Source of the DNA: G001797105 sp964528155
Lineage (GTDB): Bacteria > Chloroflexota > Anaerolineae > Anaerolineales > E44-bin32
DNA length: 64,000 nt
Assembly (NCBI GenBank): GCA_964528155.1
Contig: CAZGRL010000004.1
Span: 1 to 64,000 of the forward strand
Direction: 5' to 3'
Part shown: positions 52,462-62,240 of the stretch, piece by piece
Numbering within the stretch: position 1 is the stretch's first letter
Layout of the letters: the number at the start of each line of letters is the position of its first letter
Notes under the pieces: model-generated
What the model saw: only the letters and a program-made list of their open reading frames with translations
The model's database searches: none
What the model was told of the DNA's origin: nothing
Translations under genes and position numbers: made by a program

Positions 52462-52482
52462 TCCACTGTACGATCCAGTGGA
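52462..52482 (+). terminator. Hairpin after the methyltransferase gene
   Basis: TCCACTG, a seven-base loop and CAGTGGA form a perfect stem just after the stop. There is no T run behind it, so rho-independent termination is doubtful; it may act as an mRNA-end stabiliser. Confidence 0.35.
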
Positions 52483-52527
52483 GGGAATACCGTCAAGCCT
52501 TCACGAACATAATGAAGGAGAAAGGCC

Positions 52528-52632
52528 ATGAACGCGGAACTGGTCAAGATAGGCATCATCATTTGTGAGGGGTTCCTCTGGGCTTCAGGCTGGTCGCACC
52601 ACTTTCCTTCTCCCCAGGAGGAGAGGACATGA
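52528..52632 (+). CDS. Possible 34-residue protein
   Basis: ATG with AAGGAG nine bases upstream; the stop overlaps the epimerase start (ATGA). The product MNAELVKIGIIICEGFLWAS then a polar end matches no known family. It may couple translation of the next gene. Confidence 0.3.
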   Translation: MNAELVKIGIIICEGFLWASGWSHHFPSPQEERT

Positions 52633-53738
52633 CTTATACAGGTGTCAATAGTTGGCGCTCATCTCACAAGGCTTGTCAAAACCGGGAGGAAGGATTGCCT
52701 GCATCAATACTGGTCACAGGGGGCGCCGGGTTCCTCGGAATTAATCTGATCCGCTACCTGCTGGCCCGGGGCCAGCGTGTCACATCGCTCGACATCGTAC
52801 CTTTCCGTCATCGCGACGTCGATCAAGATATCCGTGTCATGGTGGGCGACGTGCGCAATCGTGCGGACGTCGAGCGGGCGACAGAGGGCGTCGATATTGT
52901 CGTCCATGCCGCGGCGGCGCTCCCCCTCTACCCTGGCCATGAAATCCACACAACCAACGTAGATGGGACTCATACCGTTTTGGATGTCGCCTGCGAAAGG
53001 AAGTTGGAACGCGTTATCCACATCTCGACCACTGCGGTCTATGGAATCCCGGACCACCATCCTGTCCTCGAGTCCGACCCCCTTCGTGGCATCGGTCCGT
53101 ACGGGAAGTCGAAGGCCCGGGCTGAGGAGATGGTCGGCGAACATCGGGCAAGGGGAATGTGCCTCCCAATCCTGCGGCCGAAATCCTTCGTTGGGCCGGA
53201 GCGGCTGGGAGTGTTTGCGCTGCTATACGAGTGGGCTTCCGAGGGGAGGAACTTCCCCATCCTGGGAAAGGGTGATCGACCCTATCAGTTCCTGCATGTC
53301 GAAGACCTGTGTGAGGCAATCTGGCTGTGCACGAGGCTTCCGCGTGAGGCGGTCAATGACACCTTCAACATCGGTGCCGGCGAGTTCGGATCTCCCCGAA
53401 CTGACTTTCAAGCCGTCTTGGACCACGCCGGTTTTGGCAAGAGGGTGATTTCCGTCCCGGAGGGGCCAGCTGTCCTGGCGCTGCGCGTTCTGCAGCGGCT
53501 TGGCCTCTCACCAATTTACCCTTGGATCTACGAGACAATCGGCAAGGAGTCAGTTGTCTCCACCGAGAAGGCGGAGCGAGTGCTCGGCTTCCGCCCCAAG
53601 TACTCCAACCAGGCCGCTCTGATCCGCAACTTCGAATGGTATCTTGCCCATCGAGATGAGTTCCGCCGCCAAACCGGCGTCACACACCGCCTCCCTTGGC
53701 GCGAAGGGATGCTGGCGCTGGCTAAGAGGCTGTTTTGA
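52629..53738 (+). CDS. NAD-dependent epimerase/dehydratase (extended SDR)
   Basis: A 369-residue extended short-chain dehydrogenase. NAD motif TGGAGFLGINLIRYL begins near residue 30; the catalytic pair is in GPYGKSKARAE with an upstream STTAVYG. C-terminal substrate domain ends LPWREGMLALAKRLF. The first 25 residues are unlike the family, so a later start is possible, but AGGAGG stands right before ATG 52629. Substrate, perhaps a nucleotide sugar or a hydroxysteroid-like lipid, is unknown. Confidence 0.85.
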   Translation: MTYTGVNSWRSSHKACQNREEGLPASILVTGGAGFLGINLIRYLLARGQRVTSLDIVPFRHRDVDQDIRVMVGDVRNRADVERATEGVDIVVHAAAALPLYPGHEIHTTNVDGTHTVLDVACERKLERVIHISTTAVYGIPDHHPVLESDPLRGIGPYGKSKARAEEMVGEHRARGMCLPILRPKSFVGPERLGVFALLYEWASEGRNFPILGKGDRPYQFLHVEDLCEAIWLCTRLPREAVNDTFNIGAGEFGSPRTDFQAVLDHAGFGKRVISVPEGPAVLALRVLQRLGLSPIYPWIYETIGKESVVSTEKAERVLGFRPKYSNQAALIRNFEWYLAHRDEFRRQTGVTHRLPWREGMLALAKRLF

Positions 53739-54289
53739 GACCGCGCATGCGCCCGGTCTGGGAGATCAGTCGAAGCTGGAAGGCCCTGACGGTCGATCCC
53801 ATTTGCCTCATCGACATCCGATGGCCTGGAGAAGCCAGATCCCACAATAGTGGAGACCCGTTCGTCGGCCAAGTCGGGCCCAACCCTTTGCTGGCGGCCA
53901 AGCGGTATGGGGAACCCCGGCTGATCAATGCAAAATTCCGCCCGCGAGCACCGCGATACCCCGATAGATTGGAAATCGACGGAGGACCATCGTTGTTTCG
54001 GCTGTCTGGCCCGGAGAACGACTGGCCTGCCCCCTCGCCGGCGCCATCCATCGCTCACACTTCAGGACGAACGGGCGCTCCTGACCCTGGCTCCGCGGAT
54101 GCGGCCCATCCAGCCCGTAGGCCAGTTAGTGCTTCGGCCAGCAACAGAAGAGTCTGCACGCGACGCCGATTTCCCGGCAAGCAAGTGTCACATTGCGCAG
54201 CTCCTGCGCCCGGGCCATGACGTGCAGATGGAATTCGTGTAAGCTGTATTCGAGGGCGATGGGCACTCTCCCCTGTACCGCATGAGGGG
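53739..54289. other. Degraded region, no intact gene
   Basis: About 550 bases with only broken open frames. On the plus strand near 53990 the reading HRCFGC in one frame and SGPENDW in the next resembles the CFGCGPENxxG lead-in of PaaI-type thioesterases, so a decayed thioesterase is possible. The rest carries nothing I recognise. Confidence 0.3.
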
Positions 54290-55262
54290 GCTTTGTCCAA
54301 GGGGAAAGGATACGCCACATGACCCTCCTTTACTGTCTATACCCTTTCGAAATAGTACAACAATGGCCGCCTCCATCGCCTCTGCCAGATTCCGTCGCAT
54401 CGAGGCCATGTCGGTCTCGAAGGCCGGCATCCACGGAGGCGGCACCAGCACGCGCAGCGACAGGTGTTGTTGGTCGGGCAGCACAAGTACCGCCTCCCCC
54501 ATTTTGAGCCGCGAGAGCGAGCCTACCTCCTCCCGGCTGAGCTCGAGACGCTCCCCGATCTCATGCGCCGACGCCGGCGCCTGGAAGAACAACCAGTGCG
54601 TGCCCAGGACGCCGAGGAGCGTGTTCGCTGGCTGAGCGCCGTTCGCGCCCGTCTGGCCAACGCGATCGACTTTCACGAGAGCATATCCGCATCCTGGAAC
54701 GGCAGGTGCAGCGTGACGCCGAACGCAGGGACTGTCGAGAGCATCTTCACAACGGTGCTCACCATGTACTTGCCCACCAGGACCTGGGAAGCCTCATTCA
54801 GGATGATGTGTGTCAGGGTCGGCATCGAAGATGCCGGGAACCGCCGAATGGCCGGCGTAGCCGCAATGCAGAAGCGCGAGGTTGTGGGCCAGCGCACGCT
54901 CGAAGCCCGCGATGTGGATCCCAGACAGGCCGAACTGGATCACTGCAAGGTCTGATCGCAGGGTCACTTGCCTTGGCGTGTTGTACTGGGCGTAGAACTG
55001 GCCCTCTTCTGTGGCGTGCTCCCTTAGCGTCGAGGCGATGATGTTCACCGTGCTCGGATCCTGCTGGTGCGACTCCTGCGCCAGGACAGCATTGACATCG
55101 GACAGGAAGAGTGTGTTCGCCTGCAATGTCGACGCGTCCTGCGCGTCCATGCCCTTGTGCTCCATCGCCTTGCGCAATGCCCGCGTCAGCAGGGACCGTT
55201 CAGGCCCGAAGACGAACGGCCGGTTCGAGTCCCTCAGGAAGCCGACGGGCTCTTCAGTGTAG
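54290..55262 (-). pseudogene. VirB4/TraG-like conjugation ATPase fragment, frameshifted
   Basis: Three minus-strand segments in order resemble the C-terminal half of VirB4-type ATPases. First GFLRDSNRPFVFGPERSLLT through ATEEGQFYAQYNTPRQVTLR, SDLAVIQFGLS. Then, in another frame, THIILNEASQVLVGKYMV (Walker B-like strand, LDEA changed to LNEA). Then, back in the first frame, LLGVLGTHWLFFQAPASAHE, LSREEVGSLSRLKMGEAVLV. The N-terminal half and Walker A are missing. Coordinates of both ends are approximate. Confidence 0.55.
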
Positions 55263-55314
55263 ACTGATCGTATCTCAGGTGAGAGTGTATGCTCGCCGTG
55301 CGACGAAGAGTCGA

Positions 55315-55680
55315 ATGAGACCTGGGTATCCTAGCCTCAAGCCGTTCCACCAAGCCGTCGCCGAAGCCCCTTCCGGAACGAGCATGTTCCTCAGCGGATA
55401 CACCGGAACCGGCAAAACAAGTCCAGGTGTCGCACGACTCCTGAGCCTGCTTGCCAGCGGTGCTTGGGACGAGTCCATCCTGGTATTGGTTCCCCAGCGA
55501 TCCTTAGGCGAGCCTTACCTTACAGCTGTGCGGGACGTTCGCTCTGGACCGGAGCGGGTGAGGATCCAGACACTGGCGGGGCTTTCCACGACGGGTCCCT
55601 CTCGCCTTGGAGTGCAGCCTCCCTTTCTGGGAGGCTGTCGCGTTCCGACTGCAAGTGATTGGATGAACATTCGGTTCTGA
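55315..55680 (+). pseudogene. N-terminal fragment of a UvrD-like helicase
   Basis: Plus-strand reading LKPFHQAVAEAPSGTSMFLS, GYTGTGKTSPGVARLLSLLA and ESILVLVPQRSLGEPYLTAV is the start of a UvrD-family helicase with Walker A GYTGTGKT (third position altered: P after T-S). After RIQTLAGL the frame degenerates; only about 105 of some 900 residues remain. Confidence 0.5.
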
Positions 55681-55953
55681 CGAGTAGGTGCAAGCGGACT
55701 CCCTCAATCGGGGTCGGCTGCAGAGGGGTCAGATCAAGACGAGCAGTCCCTGTTCGCAGGTGCCTGCTGTCACACACACGGAAGTCTTACCCATCACCGC
55801 GCCAGCGGCAAATCGGGGCATTCCACACGCTGAGATGCAGCCTAAGAGACATTCAGCTGCATTAGCGACAGCGCAGCACGATCCGTCCCCAGCTGTGCAA
55901 GGCTGCCGGTCCCCCTTTTTCTCTCCCCGTCCTCATTACCTGTCGTAGATCGG

Positions 55954-56375
55954 CTACTCCCAAGGATTGATCGCTTGCGCTCCCGCTGCGATGAAGTCCG
56001 CCGCATATCGCGTTGCCAACACGAAGTCTCCCACCAGCGGAGACGCCGCAATCAACGAGCCGACTGCCCCAATGGATCTCTCCGCTCGCTCCAGCCAGGT
56101 CAGGAACTCACCCTACGCTAGCGGGACCGCCACATCGAGCGGAACCAGCCGGTCGTGGATCCGCCCCCAAGGAGGTCCCCCTCCAACCAGACCGGTAGCC
56201 TTTGCTTGCGCGTCGCGGCGGCCGGCTTCTCGGCACCTCTCTTGATCTCCCCGATCGTAGTCAGGCCTAAGGAGGGAGGCTGCTCGTGCACGCTCGCCTC
56301 CCAATCGACCGCCTGCGAGTTTGGACTCTTGGCCACCAGCTCCGAGATGACGTTCATGTCCAGCAGCCACCTCAT
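55954..56375 (-). pseudogene. VapC-type PIN-domain toxin, degenerate
   Basis: Full-length (422 bases) PIN domain. It starts MRWLLDMNVISELVAKSPNS, where the aspartate of LLDMN is the first catalytic acid, and has TTIGEIKRG (second acid). Near 56165 a one-base shift leads to RIHDRLVPLDVAVPLA, then an in-frame TAG, then GEFLTWLERAERSIGAVGSL, IAASPLVGDFVLATRYAADF and the typical end INPWE. A frameshift plus a nonsense codon means a dead toxin. No intact VapB antitoxin is visible upstream. Confidence 0.75.
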
Positions 56376-56508
56376 AGAGACATGCCCTCCCGCGGTGGGC
56401 TGCAGTCACGGTTGGGGTCCAGCTCAACGGCCACCAAGGGGGAGCTACGCCGGAAAGGCAATAGCGAGCTAGAGTGCTCTGATGTAACCAAAATACTGGT
56501 ACGCCTTG

Positions 56509-56537
56509 GTGACTTCTGGCGATATTTGTACTATAAT
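56509..56537 (+). promoter_or_regulatory. Likely promoter of the second XRE-cupin gene
   Basis: A perfect TATAAT lies at 56532-56537 with GTGACT 17 bases upstream as a weak -35. It is 40 bases before the XRE-cupin start, in an AT-rich pocket within GC-rich DNA. Confidence 0.5.
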
Positions 56538-56576
56538 TCTATTTGGACGGACGATACCACGCTCTGGAGGTTCACG

Positions 56577-57281
56577 ATGCCCCGCGCACGCTCATCCGCC
56601 AGGACAGCCAAACCCCGCGCCGCAGACCTACCACAACAGCAGCCCGTGGCTGAACCGATCACAGCAGCCTCAGCCGCCGCCAATCCGAACGTTGGCCACC
56701 GCCTGCGCGAGCTGCGCACCGATCGCGCCTTGTCGCTGCGCGCACTGGCCAAGCGCAGCGGTCTTAACGTGAATACGCTCAGCCTGATCGAAAACAACAA
56801 GACCTCGCCCAGTGTCAGCACCTTGCGGCAGATCGCTGCAGCGCTGGATATCCCAATCGTCGCTTTTTTCGAGACTGATGTGCCAAGGAACAGTGTCGCC
56901 TATATCAAAGCCGATCAGCGGCCGCGCACCGCCTTTGCCCATGGCACGCTGGAAGACCTGGGCGCCGGCCTGACCGAGCGTGTGGTCGAGCCGTTCGTCG
57001 TCGTGCTGGAGCCGAATTCGGATAGCGGGCCGCACCCCATTGTCCATACCGGTTATGAGTTCGTGTTTTGCCTGAGGGGTCACCTCATCTACTCCATCGA
57101 AGAGCGCACCTACATGCTGGGGCCGGGCGACAGCCTTGTGTTCGAGTCACATCTGCCGCATTCCTGGCGGAATGCCGACGCCGCGCCCGCGCAGGCGGTC
57201 TTGGTGTTTTGCCCAACAGATGCCCGGGATCGACCCACCGAGCGTCACTTCACCCCCAAGGAGACGGGCAGCAGCCCGTAG
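56577..57281 (+). CDS. XRE-family regulator with C-terminal cupin (copy 2)
   Basis: A 234-residue paralogue of the regulator at 50489-51145. Helix-turn-helix LRTDRALSLRALAKRSGLNV, TLSLIENNKTSPSVSTL; cupin IVHTGYEFVFCLRGHLIYSI, PGDSLVFESHLPHSWRN. A 40-residue alanine/proline-rich arm precedes the DNA-binding domain. GGAGG lies before ATG 56577. It stands upstream of the small 85-residue gene and the V-ATPase operon, which it may regulate. Confidence 0.88.
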   Translation: MPRARSSARTAKPRAADLPQQQPVAEPITAASAAANPNVGHRLRELRTDRALSLRALAKRSGLNVNTLSLIENNKTSPSVSTLRQIAAALDIPIVAFFETDVPRNSVAYIKADQRPRTAFAHGTLEDLGAGLTERVVEPFVVVLEPNSDSGPHPIVHTGYEFVFCLRGHLIYSIEERTYMLGPGDSLVFESHLPHSWRNADAAPAQAVLVFCPTDARDRPTERHFTPKETGSSP

Positions 57282-57556
57282 GCCCTTCAGCGCGAAAGCG
57301 GACCAGGAGAGCCACATATTCTCCGGAATTCCATTGATGCTCTAACTGATCGACGCTGTCGCTCTGGCTGCGGGCCTTGTGCTGTGAGTGCGAGGCATCC
57401 GCGCGTTGGCTGGAAGAGATTGGCGGCGTGACACCGGCGGCGGGTCTGATCCTTGCCCTGCCGCCGCGATTGAAGCGCGGGAGTGGCGGTACGGCCTCTA
57501 CAAACACATGAGAACCGGCCGTATCGGACAAGGCTCGGAAACGAGGAGGTGTCGCC

Positions 57557-57814
57557 ATGGCTAGGTCACGCACCGTTCGGGATAAGGGTGAACCTGGAAT
57601 GGAACAGCCAGGTGCTGCGCTGGAAAGAATGTACATCGAAGAATACCTGCGCGATAGGGGCTACACCTGGCGAAGCCTCTCCGGGTTGCCGGCAGAAGAG
57701 GCCCGGCGGCTTATGATCGAAGCATCACAATACGCTTCGTGCAAGCTCGCCGAAGTGGAGAAGAGGGCACGCTTCGTCAAAGACATCCACGGCAGAACTC
57801 CACCGCTTGGATGA
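57557..57814 (+). CDS. Small conserved protein, copy 2 of the 85-residue family
   Basis: An 85-residue helical protein with ALERMYIEEYLRDRGYTWRS, LPAEEARRLMIEASQYASCK and LAEVEKRARFVKDIHG, matching the copy at 26995-27252. GAGGAGG precedes the ATG. It lies 54 bases before the first V-ATPase gene, on the same strand. Function unknown. Confidence 0.75.
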   Translation: MARSRTVRDKGEPGMEQPGAALERMYIEEYLRDRGYTWRSLSGLPAEEARRLMIEASQYASCKLAEVEKRARFVKDIHGRTPPLG

Positions 57815-57868
57815 AGTGTGGCTCGGATGATAAGGTGCAGCGCCAAAGCGTTCGCCGCGGGAGATGCC

Positions 57869-58210
57869 ATGACCGATGAGGAAACACTCGCTCCTCTGCT
57901 GGACATCATTCGCCGCGCGGAGGCCGAGGTCAAACGCCGTCTCGCTGCCGAACGCGAAGCCGCCGGGGACCTGCTCACCGAGACCGAATGGCGAGCCACA
58001 GACTTGTCGACCACAGCTCATGTCGAAGGGCAGCGAGCCGGCGAGGCGCAACGGCAGTCCGCGCAGGCCGAAACCGATCGACTCGCCAAGGCCGTCCTGG
58101 TCCAGGCGCGAACACAGGCGGATAGCCTTCAGCGCTGCGCAGAACGACAAATGGCGGCGGCAGTTGCGCGGGCGGTCGAGGTCGTGATCGGAGTCGACCA
58201 TGAGGCTTAG
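57869..58210 (+). CDS. V-type ATPase peripheral stalk subunit (G/H)
   Basis: A 113-residue, almost wholly helical protein (IIRRAEAEVKRRLAAEREAA, then QARTQADSLQRCAERQMAAA) that would pair with subunit E in the peripheral stalk. The ATG at 57869 follows GGGAG. It overlaps the I-subunit gene by 11 bases, which supports the assignment. Sequence of this subunit is poorly conserved, so the call rests on position and coiled coil. Confidence 0.7.
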   Translation: MTDEETLAPLLDIIRRAEAEVKRRLAAEREAAGDLLTETEWRATDLSTTAHVEGQRAGEAQRQSAQAETDRLAKAVLVQARTQADSLQRCAERQMAAAVARAVEVVIGVDHEA

Positions 58211-60171
58211 GATGGCCCGCCTGCAAATCGTGGGTCTCAAGCAATGCCTCGTGCCGACCGTGCAGACCCTGCATGCTCTGGGTTGTGTGCAGATTGACGA
58301 GATCGCTGAAGCGGCGGATATGGCAGCTCGTCCCCTGCGCCTCGACCGTGACATGGTGCGGACACAGGAAGAGCTCGGCTATCTCGTGGCGAGAGTCGAA
58401 GGTCTGCTGTCGATGCTGGGCGCTTATTCGGTCGAGCAGGGTGCGACGCCCGACGATGCGGCCGCAGACGCGCCTGCGACAGACGACTGCGCAGCCGAGG
58501 CACGTACCGGGTTGGACCTGCTCGGTCCGCGCATACAGGCGCTTGCATCCAGGCGAGAAGCGCTCGAATCCGAACTGGCGTCGCTGCCGCGTTACGAGGC
58601 TACGCTCCGCAGGTTGTTGCCGATCATGCCGCCCGCCGCGCGCGACAAGACCAACGTGACCATCGGCGTTCTGGTGAGTCGCGCTCACCTCGGCGTGCTG
58701 GACACGATTACCGAGCGGGTGCTGAATCAGTCCGGCGGCCGGGCTGAGATCGTGGCCGAAGACGTGGACGGGGCGACACGCGCCATGCTCATCGTAATCC
58801 CGCGCGAGTTCGTCGCCGAGATCGAAGCATTCCTCGGCCGCGAGGATATTTCACGCCTGCGTCTCCCTGCCGGCTTTGCCGATCAGCCGCCTGATGCGGC
58901 CGTCGCCGCCCTTCGTCAGCGAATTGCGACCATTCCTCAGGAACTGGGCGAAATCGGCGCCGAGCTCTCGATGCTTGCTAGCGAATGGAGGACGCGCCTC
59001 ACCCGATGGCGCGCTCGTCTGCGCGATCAACTGGAAGAGTTCGCCGTCCTCTCGCGCTTCGGCGAGACCGACCACACCTTCGCCATCGTCGGATGGGCGC
59101 CGGAGCGCGATGTGCCGCGCTTGCGCCGGGCACTGGCTGCCGAGGTCGGGGAGACGGTGGTAGTGCAGGTGCTGAGGCTGGCACACGCGGATGCGCTCAG
59201 CCAACGCGCCCCGGTCGCTCTGGTGAATCCCGCGCTGGCGCGTCCCTTCCAGAGCCTGGTACGTCTATNNNNNNNNNNTGCCACGATACGAGGGGATCGA
59301 CCCCACGCTACTGATGGCGATCGTTCTGCCCATCTTTTTCGGGATGATCCTGGGCGATGTGGGTTATGGCGCGTTGCTTCTGCTCCTGTGCCTTGTGTTG
59401 CAGCGACGCGGAGCCCCAGCCGGACAACCGGGGACCATGCGCGACATCATCCAGGTGCTGGCGCTAGGTTCGGCGTGGAGCATAGTCTTCGGCTTCCTTT
59501 ACGGAGAGGCATTTGGCACGCTAGGCGAGCATCTGGGCATGCGCCCGATCTGGTTCGACCGGGGGAGTTCCGAGCAAGTGGTCGGGCTGCTTCTGTTCAC
59601 CGTCGCTGTCGGTGCGGTGCATATCACCCTGGGGCTGGTCCTGGGTGTATGGGAAGCGATCCATGAGCGAAGCCGGCATCTCTTGCTGGAACGCGGCGGA
59701 ATGCTGGTAGGTTTGATCGGGCTGTTCTGCATCGTGTCGGTCGCCGTCAAATGGCTGCCGCCCGGCTTCATGACGCCCGGAGTGGCCGTGCTGATCGTCG
59801 GAATTGCGCTGCTTGGCGCATCGCTCGGCTGGCTGGGGCTGCTCATGGGCCCCATCGAGTTTCTCGGACTGGTGGGAAACATCCTATCGTATCTGCGCAT
59901 CGCCGCCATCGGGCTGGCCTCGGTCTACCTGGCGCGCGTGGCGAACGACCTGGCCGGAAGCCTGGGCAACATCGTAGTCGGGTTGACCGTCGCAATACTG
60001 ATTCACGCGCTCAACCTGGCGCTGGGCGCGTTCAGCCCCACGATCCACAGTCTGCGTTTGCATTATGTGGAATTCTTTCGCAAGTTCTACGAGGGCGGCG
60101 GGAGACCGTACGAACCCTTTGTGAGATCTCTGAGTCCCATCGGCCCCACATTGAGGGTCTCGAGGGAGTGA
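58200..60171 (+). CDS. atpI: V-type ATPase subunit I (contains a sequence gap)
   Basis: Membrane stator subunit (a-type) of the V/A-ATPase. The N-terminal soluble part runs to about residue 355 (MRLRMARLQIVGLKQCLVPT onward). The 10-N gap at 59269-59278 lies in the FQSLVRLY-x-LPRYEGIDP link; frame and family alignment suggest only six to nine real bases. The C-terminal membrane part has IVLPIFFGMILGDVGYGALL, GNILSYLRIAAIGLASVYLA (with the essential arginine) and HALNLALGAFSPTIHSLRLH. It ends 20 bases before the K gene. Confidence 0.9.
59269..59278. other. Assembly gap (10 N) inside the I-subunit gene
   Basis: Ten N bases. The frames on the two sides do not match with ten bases, so it is a placeholder. 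Six bases (one and two-thirds codons completing RLY-G-L) would restore the family sequence. Confidence 0.95.
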
Positions 60172-60190
60172 GAAGCATCAAGGAGGAACC

Positions 60191-60424
60191 ATGGATGCGA
60201 CTGGATTGTTGGCCATTGGCGCGGGACTGGCCGTCGGCCTGGCCGCCATCGGTACCGGGCTGGCCCAGGGTCGCATCGGTTCGGCCGGCGTCGGCGCCAT
60301 CGCGGAGGATCGCGAGATGCTGGGGTTGGTGATCTTGCTGGTCGCCCTCCCCGAGACGATGGTGATCCTCGGCTTTGCTGTAGCGGCCATGGTCCTGCTG
60401 ATCGGCGGAGGACTGGGTGGATGA
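60191..60424 (+). CDS. atpK: V-type ATPase subunit K (proteolipid)
   Basis: A 77-residue two-helix rotor-ring subunit. Helix 1 has GTGLAQG (Gln26), helix 2 has LPETMVILGF (Glu55, Thr56), the ion-binding carboxylate. Glutamine in helix 1 and Glu-Thr in helix 2 recall sodium-binding rings, so Na+ coupling is possible but not proved. AAGGAGG precedes the ATG. It is half the size of the duplicated four-helix K of Enterococcus. Overlaps the E gene by four bases. Confidence 0.9.
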   Translation: MDATGLLAIGAGLAVGLAAIGTGLAQGRIGSAGVGAIAEDREMLGLVILLVALPETMVILGFAVAAMVLLIGGGLGG

Positions 60425-61062
60425 GCCTGGAGGCAATCCTCGCCGCGATCGAAGCCTCGGGTGAGGCCGAGGCGGCACAGATCCGAACCGAAGCCTACGG
60501 ACGGGCGAAGAAGCGGCTATACGAAGCCAGGCAAGCGGCAGGGGCGATCCGAGAGCAGGCCCGGCAGGCGCTTCTGCGACATGTCCCCGCCGAACGCGCG
60601 CGACGGCTACACCAGGCCAGACTCGAGGCGTTGTGCACTGCAGGCGAGGTGCGCTCGCGATTCGTCGAGACGGCCCTGACGGAAACGCGCCGCCTCCTGG
60701 CTGACCTTCGGTCCGATGCGGCTTATCCGCTTGTCTTGCGCCGGCTGATGGTCGAAGCCATCCGCGCCCTCGGCGAAGAAGAGATGCGCGACAGCCCACC
60801 CTTGCTGGAGATCGATCCGCGCGACGACGCGCTGATCCGTCAGTTACTGGATGAGATGGATCTCGATCTGCCAATCAAGCCCTCGCTCGATAGCTGGGGC
60901 GGCCTTGTCGTTCGGAGCAGTGACGGGCGGATCGCCGCGACCAACACGCTGGAGGCGCGCCTGGCACGAGCCACGCCTTTCCTGCGTCGCGATCTGGGTG
61001 CGTTTCTAGAGCAGGAAGTTGCGGAAGATCGGGAGCGCGAGGAAGCGGTGGGCGCGTCTTGA
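60421..61062 (+). CDS. atpE: V-type ATPase subunit E
   Basis: A 213-residue peripheral stalk protein. The N-terminal helix (ILAAIEASGEAEAAQIRTEA to about 100) would form the coiled coil with the G/H subunit; the C-terminal domain (SWGGLVVRSSDGRIAATNTL) is the conserved globular part that binds the catalytic head. ATGA overlap with K; the stop lies one base before the C-subunit start. Confidence 0.88.
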   Translation: MSLEAILAAIEASGEAEAAQIRTEAYGRAKKRLYEARQAAGAIREQARQALLRHVPAERARRLHQARLEALCTAGEVRSRFVETALTETRRLLADLRSDAAYPLVLRRLMVEAIRALGEEEMRDSPPLLEIDPRDDALIRQLLDEMDLDLPIKPSLDSWGGLVVRSSDGRIAATNTLEARLARATPFLRRDLGAFLEQEVAEDREREEAVGAS

Positions 61063-61063
61063 G

Positions 61064-62131
61064 ATGTCCGACTTCGACTACGGCAATGCCCGCCTGCGCG
61101 CGATGAAAGCCCGGCTGCTCTCTCGCCCAACGATAGAGGCCCTGGCGGAGACGGGAAGCGTGCACGGTCTGATAACGGCGCTCACAAACACGGCCTATCG
61201 CGAGGCCGTGGAAGCGTCGTTGGTGCACCTGAGTGACATGGCATGCCTGACCGAGGCGCTACGCAGCGATCTGATGAGCACGGTGGGCCGAGCGCGGACG
61301 TTCTTCTCAGGGCCGGCGGGCGAGTTGGCCGAGGGGGTCTTCCACCGCTTTGACCTGCACAATGTCAAGACTGTAATGCGCGGATTGGAGCGAGGTGTGC
61401 CCGCCGATGAAATCCTCGCCAGCACTTTGCCCATCGGCGAACTGCGTCCCGCCGACCTGAAGGAGCTTGCGGCGGCGCCCGACGTCCGTTCGGCGATCGA
61501 CATGATGGCGACCTGGCGTGTGTCCCTGGCGCAGCCGCTGCTCAAGCTGCGCGCGACGATGCCGGGCGCGGAGCTGTTCGTCATGGAAGCGGCACTCGAT
61601 CGCTGGCATTTCCGCATGGCCATGGCGACGGCGAGCCAGGCGGATTCGATCTTGGGCGAGGCGCTGGCGCGGGAAGCCGATGTGGCCAATATCATGACTG
61701 CGCTCAGTCTCGTGGGCGTCGTCAATGCTACGACCATCTTGCGCGAGCAATTCGGAGCCGATGGACCCACACCGCTCTTCGTCGGACCTGGGCATGTGCC
61801 CTTCGAGTTGCTGGCCGAGGCGGCCCGACAGGAATCGGTCTCCGCGGCTATTGAGACACTCGCCGGGACGCCTTACGCAGCGACTCTGGGCGAAGCTTTG
61901 GAGGCCTATGCAGTCGCGCCGCGGCTGAGTGTGATCGAGCGCGCACTTGCACATCGGCAGCTCCGGTCCGCCGCCGGCCTGATGGCCGTCGATCCGCTAG
62001 GCGTCGGCGTACTTCTTGGATACATCGCGCTCAAGGCGAATGAGGGCACCAATCTCCGCGCCATCGCGCAGGGCTTGTTGTTCGCCGAAAAACCGGACCG
62101 CATACGGGCCGAGTTGATGTTCGCCGAATGA
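61064..62131 (+). CDS. atpC: V-type ATPase subunit C
   Basis: A 355-residue socket protein (d-type) linking the rotor ring to the central stalk. Starts MSDFDYGNARLRAMKARLLS, a typical opening; FHRFDLHNVKTVMRGLERGV is conserved. ATG at 61064 directly follows the E stop; a 15-residue longer frame overlaps E and lacks a site. Confidence 0.88.
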   Translation: MSDFDYGNARLRAMKARLLSRPTIEALAETGSVHGLITALTNTAYREAVEASLVHLSDMACLTEALRSDLMSTVGRARTFFSGPAGELAEGVFHRFDLHNVKTVMRGLERGVPADEILASTLPIGELRPADLKELAAAPDVRSAIDMMATWRVSLAQPLLKLRATMPGAELFVMEAALDRWHFRMAMATASQADSILGEALAREADVANIMTALSLVGVVNATTILREQFGADGPTPLFVGPGHVPFELLAEAARQESVSAAIETLAGTPYAATLGEALEAYAVAPRLSVIERALAHRQLRSAAGLMAVDPLGVGVLLGYIALKANEGTNLRAIAQGLLFAEKPDRIRAELMFAE

Positions 62132-62240
62132 GACGAACGAGGGACGAAAAGCAACTGTCGACTGCCGAGGTTGATAGTGGGTCTTTCGCCGCCGGTCACG
62201 CCCCGGCTCGGTCCGTACGTCGCATAAGGAGTTGCCCGCT

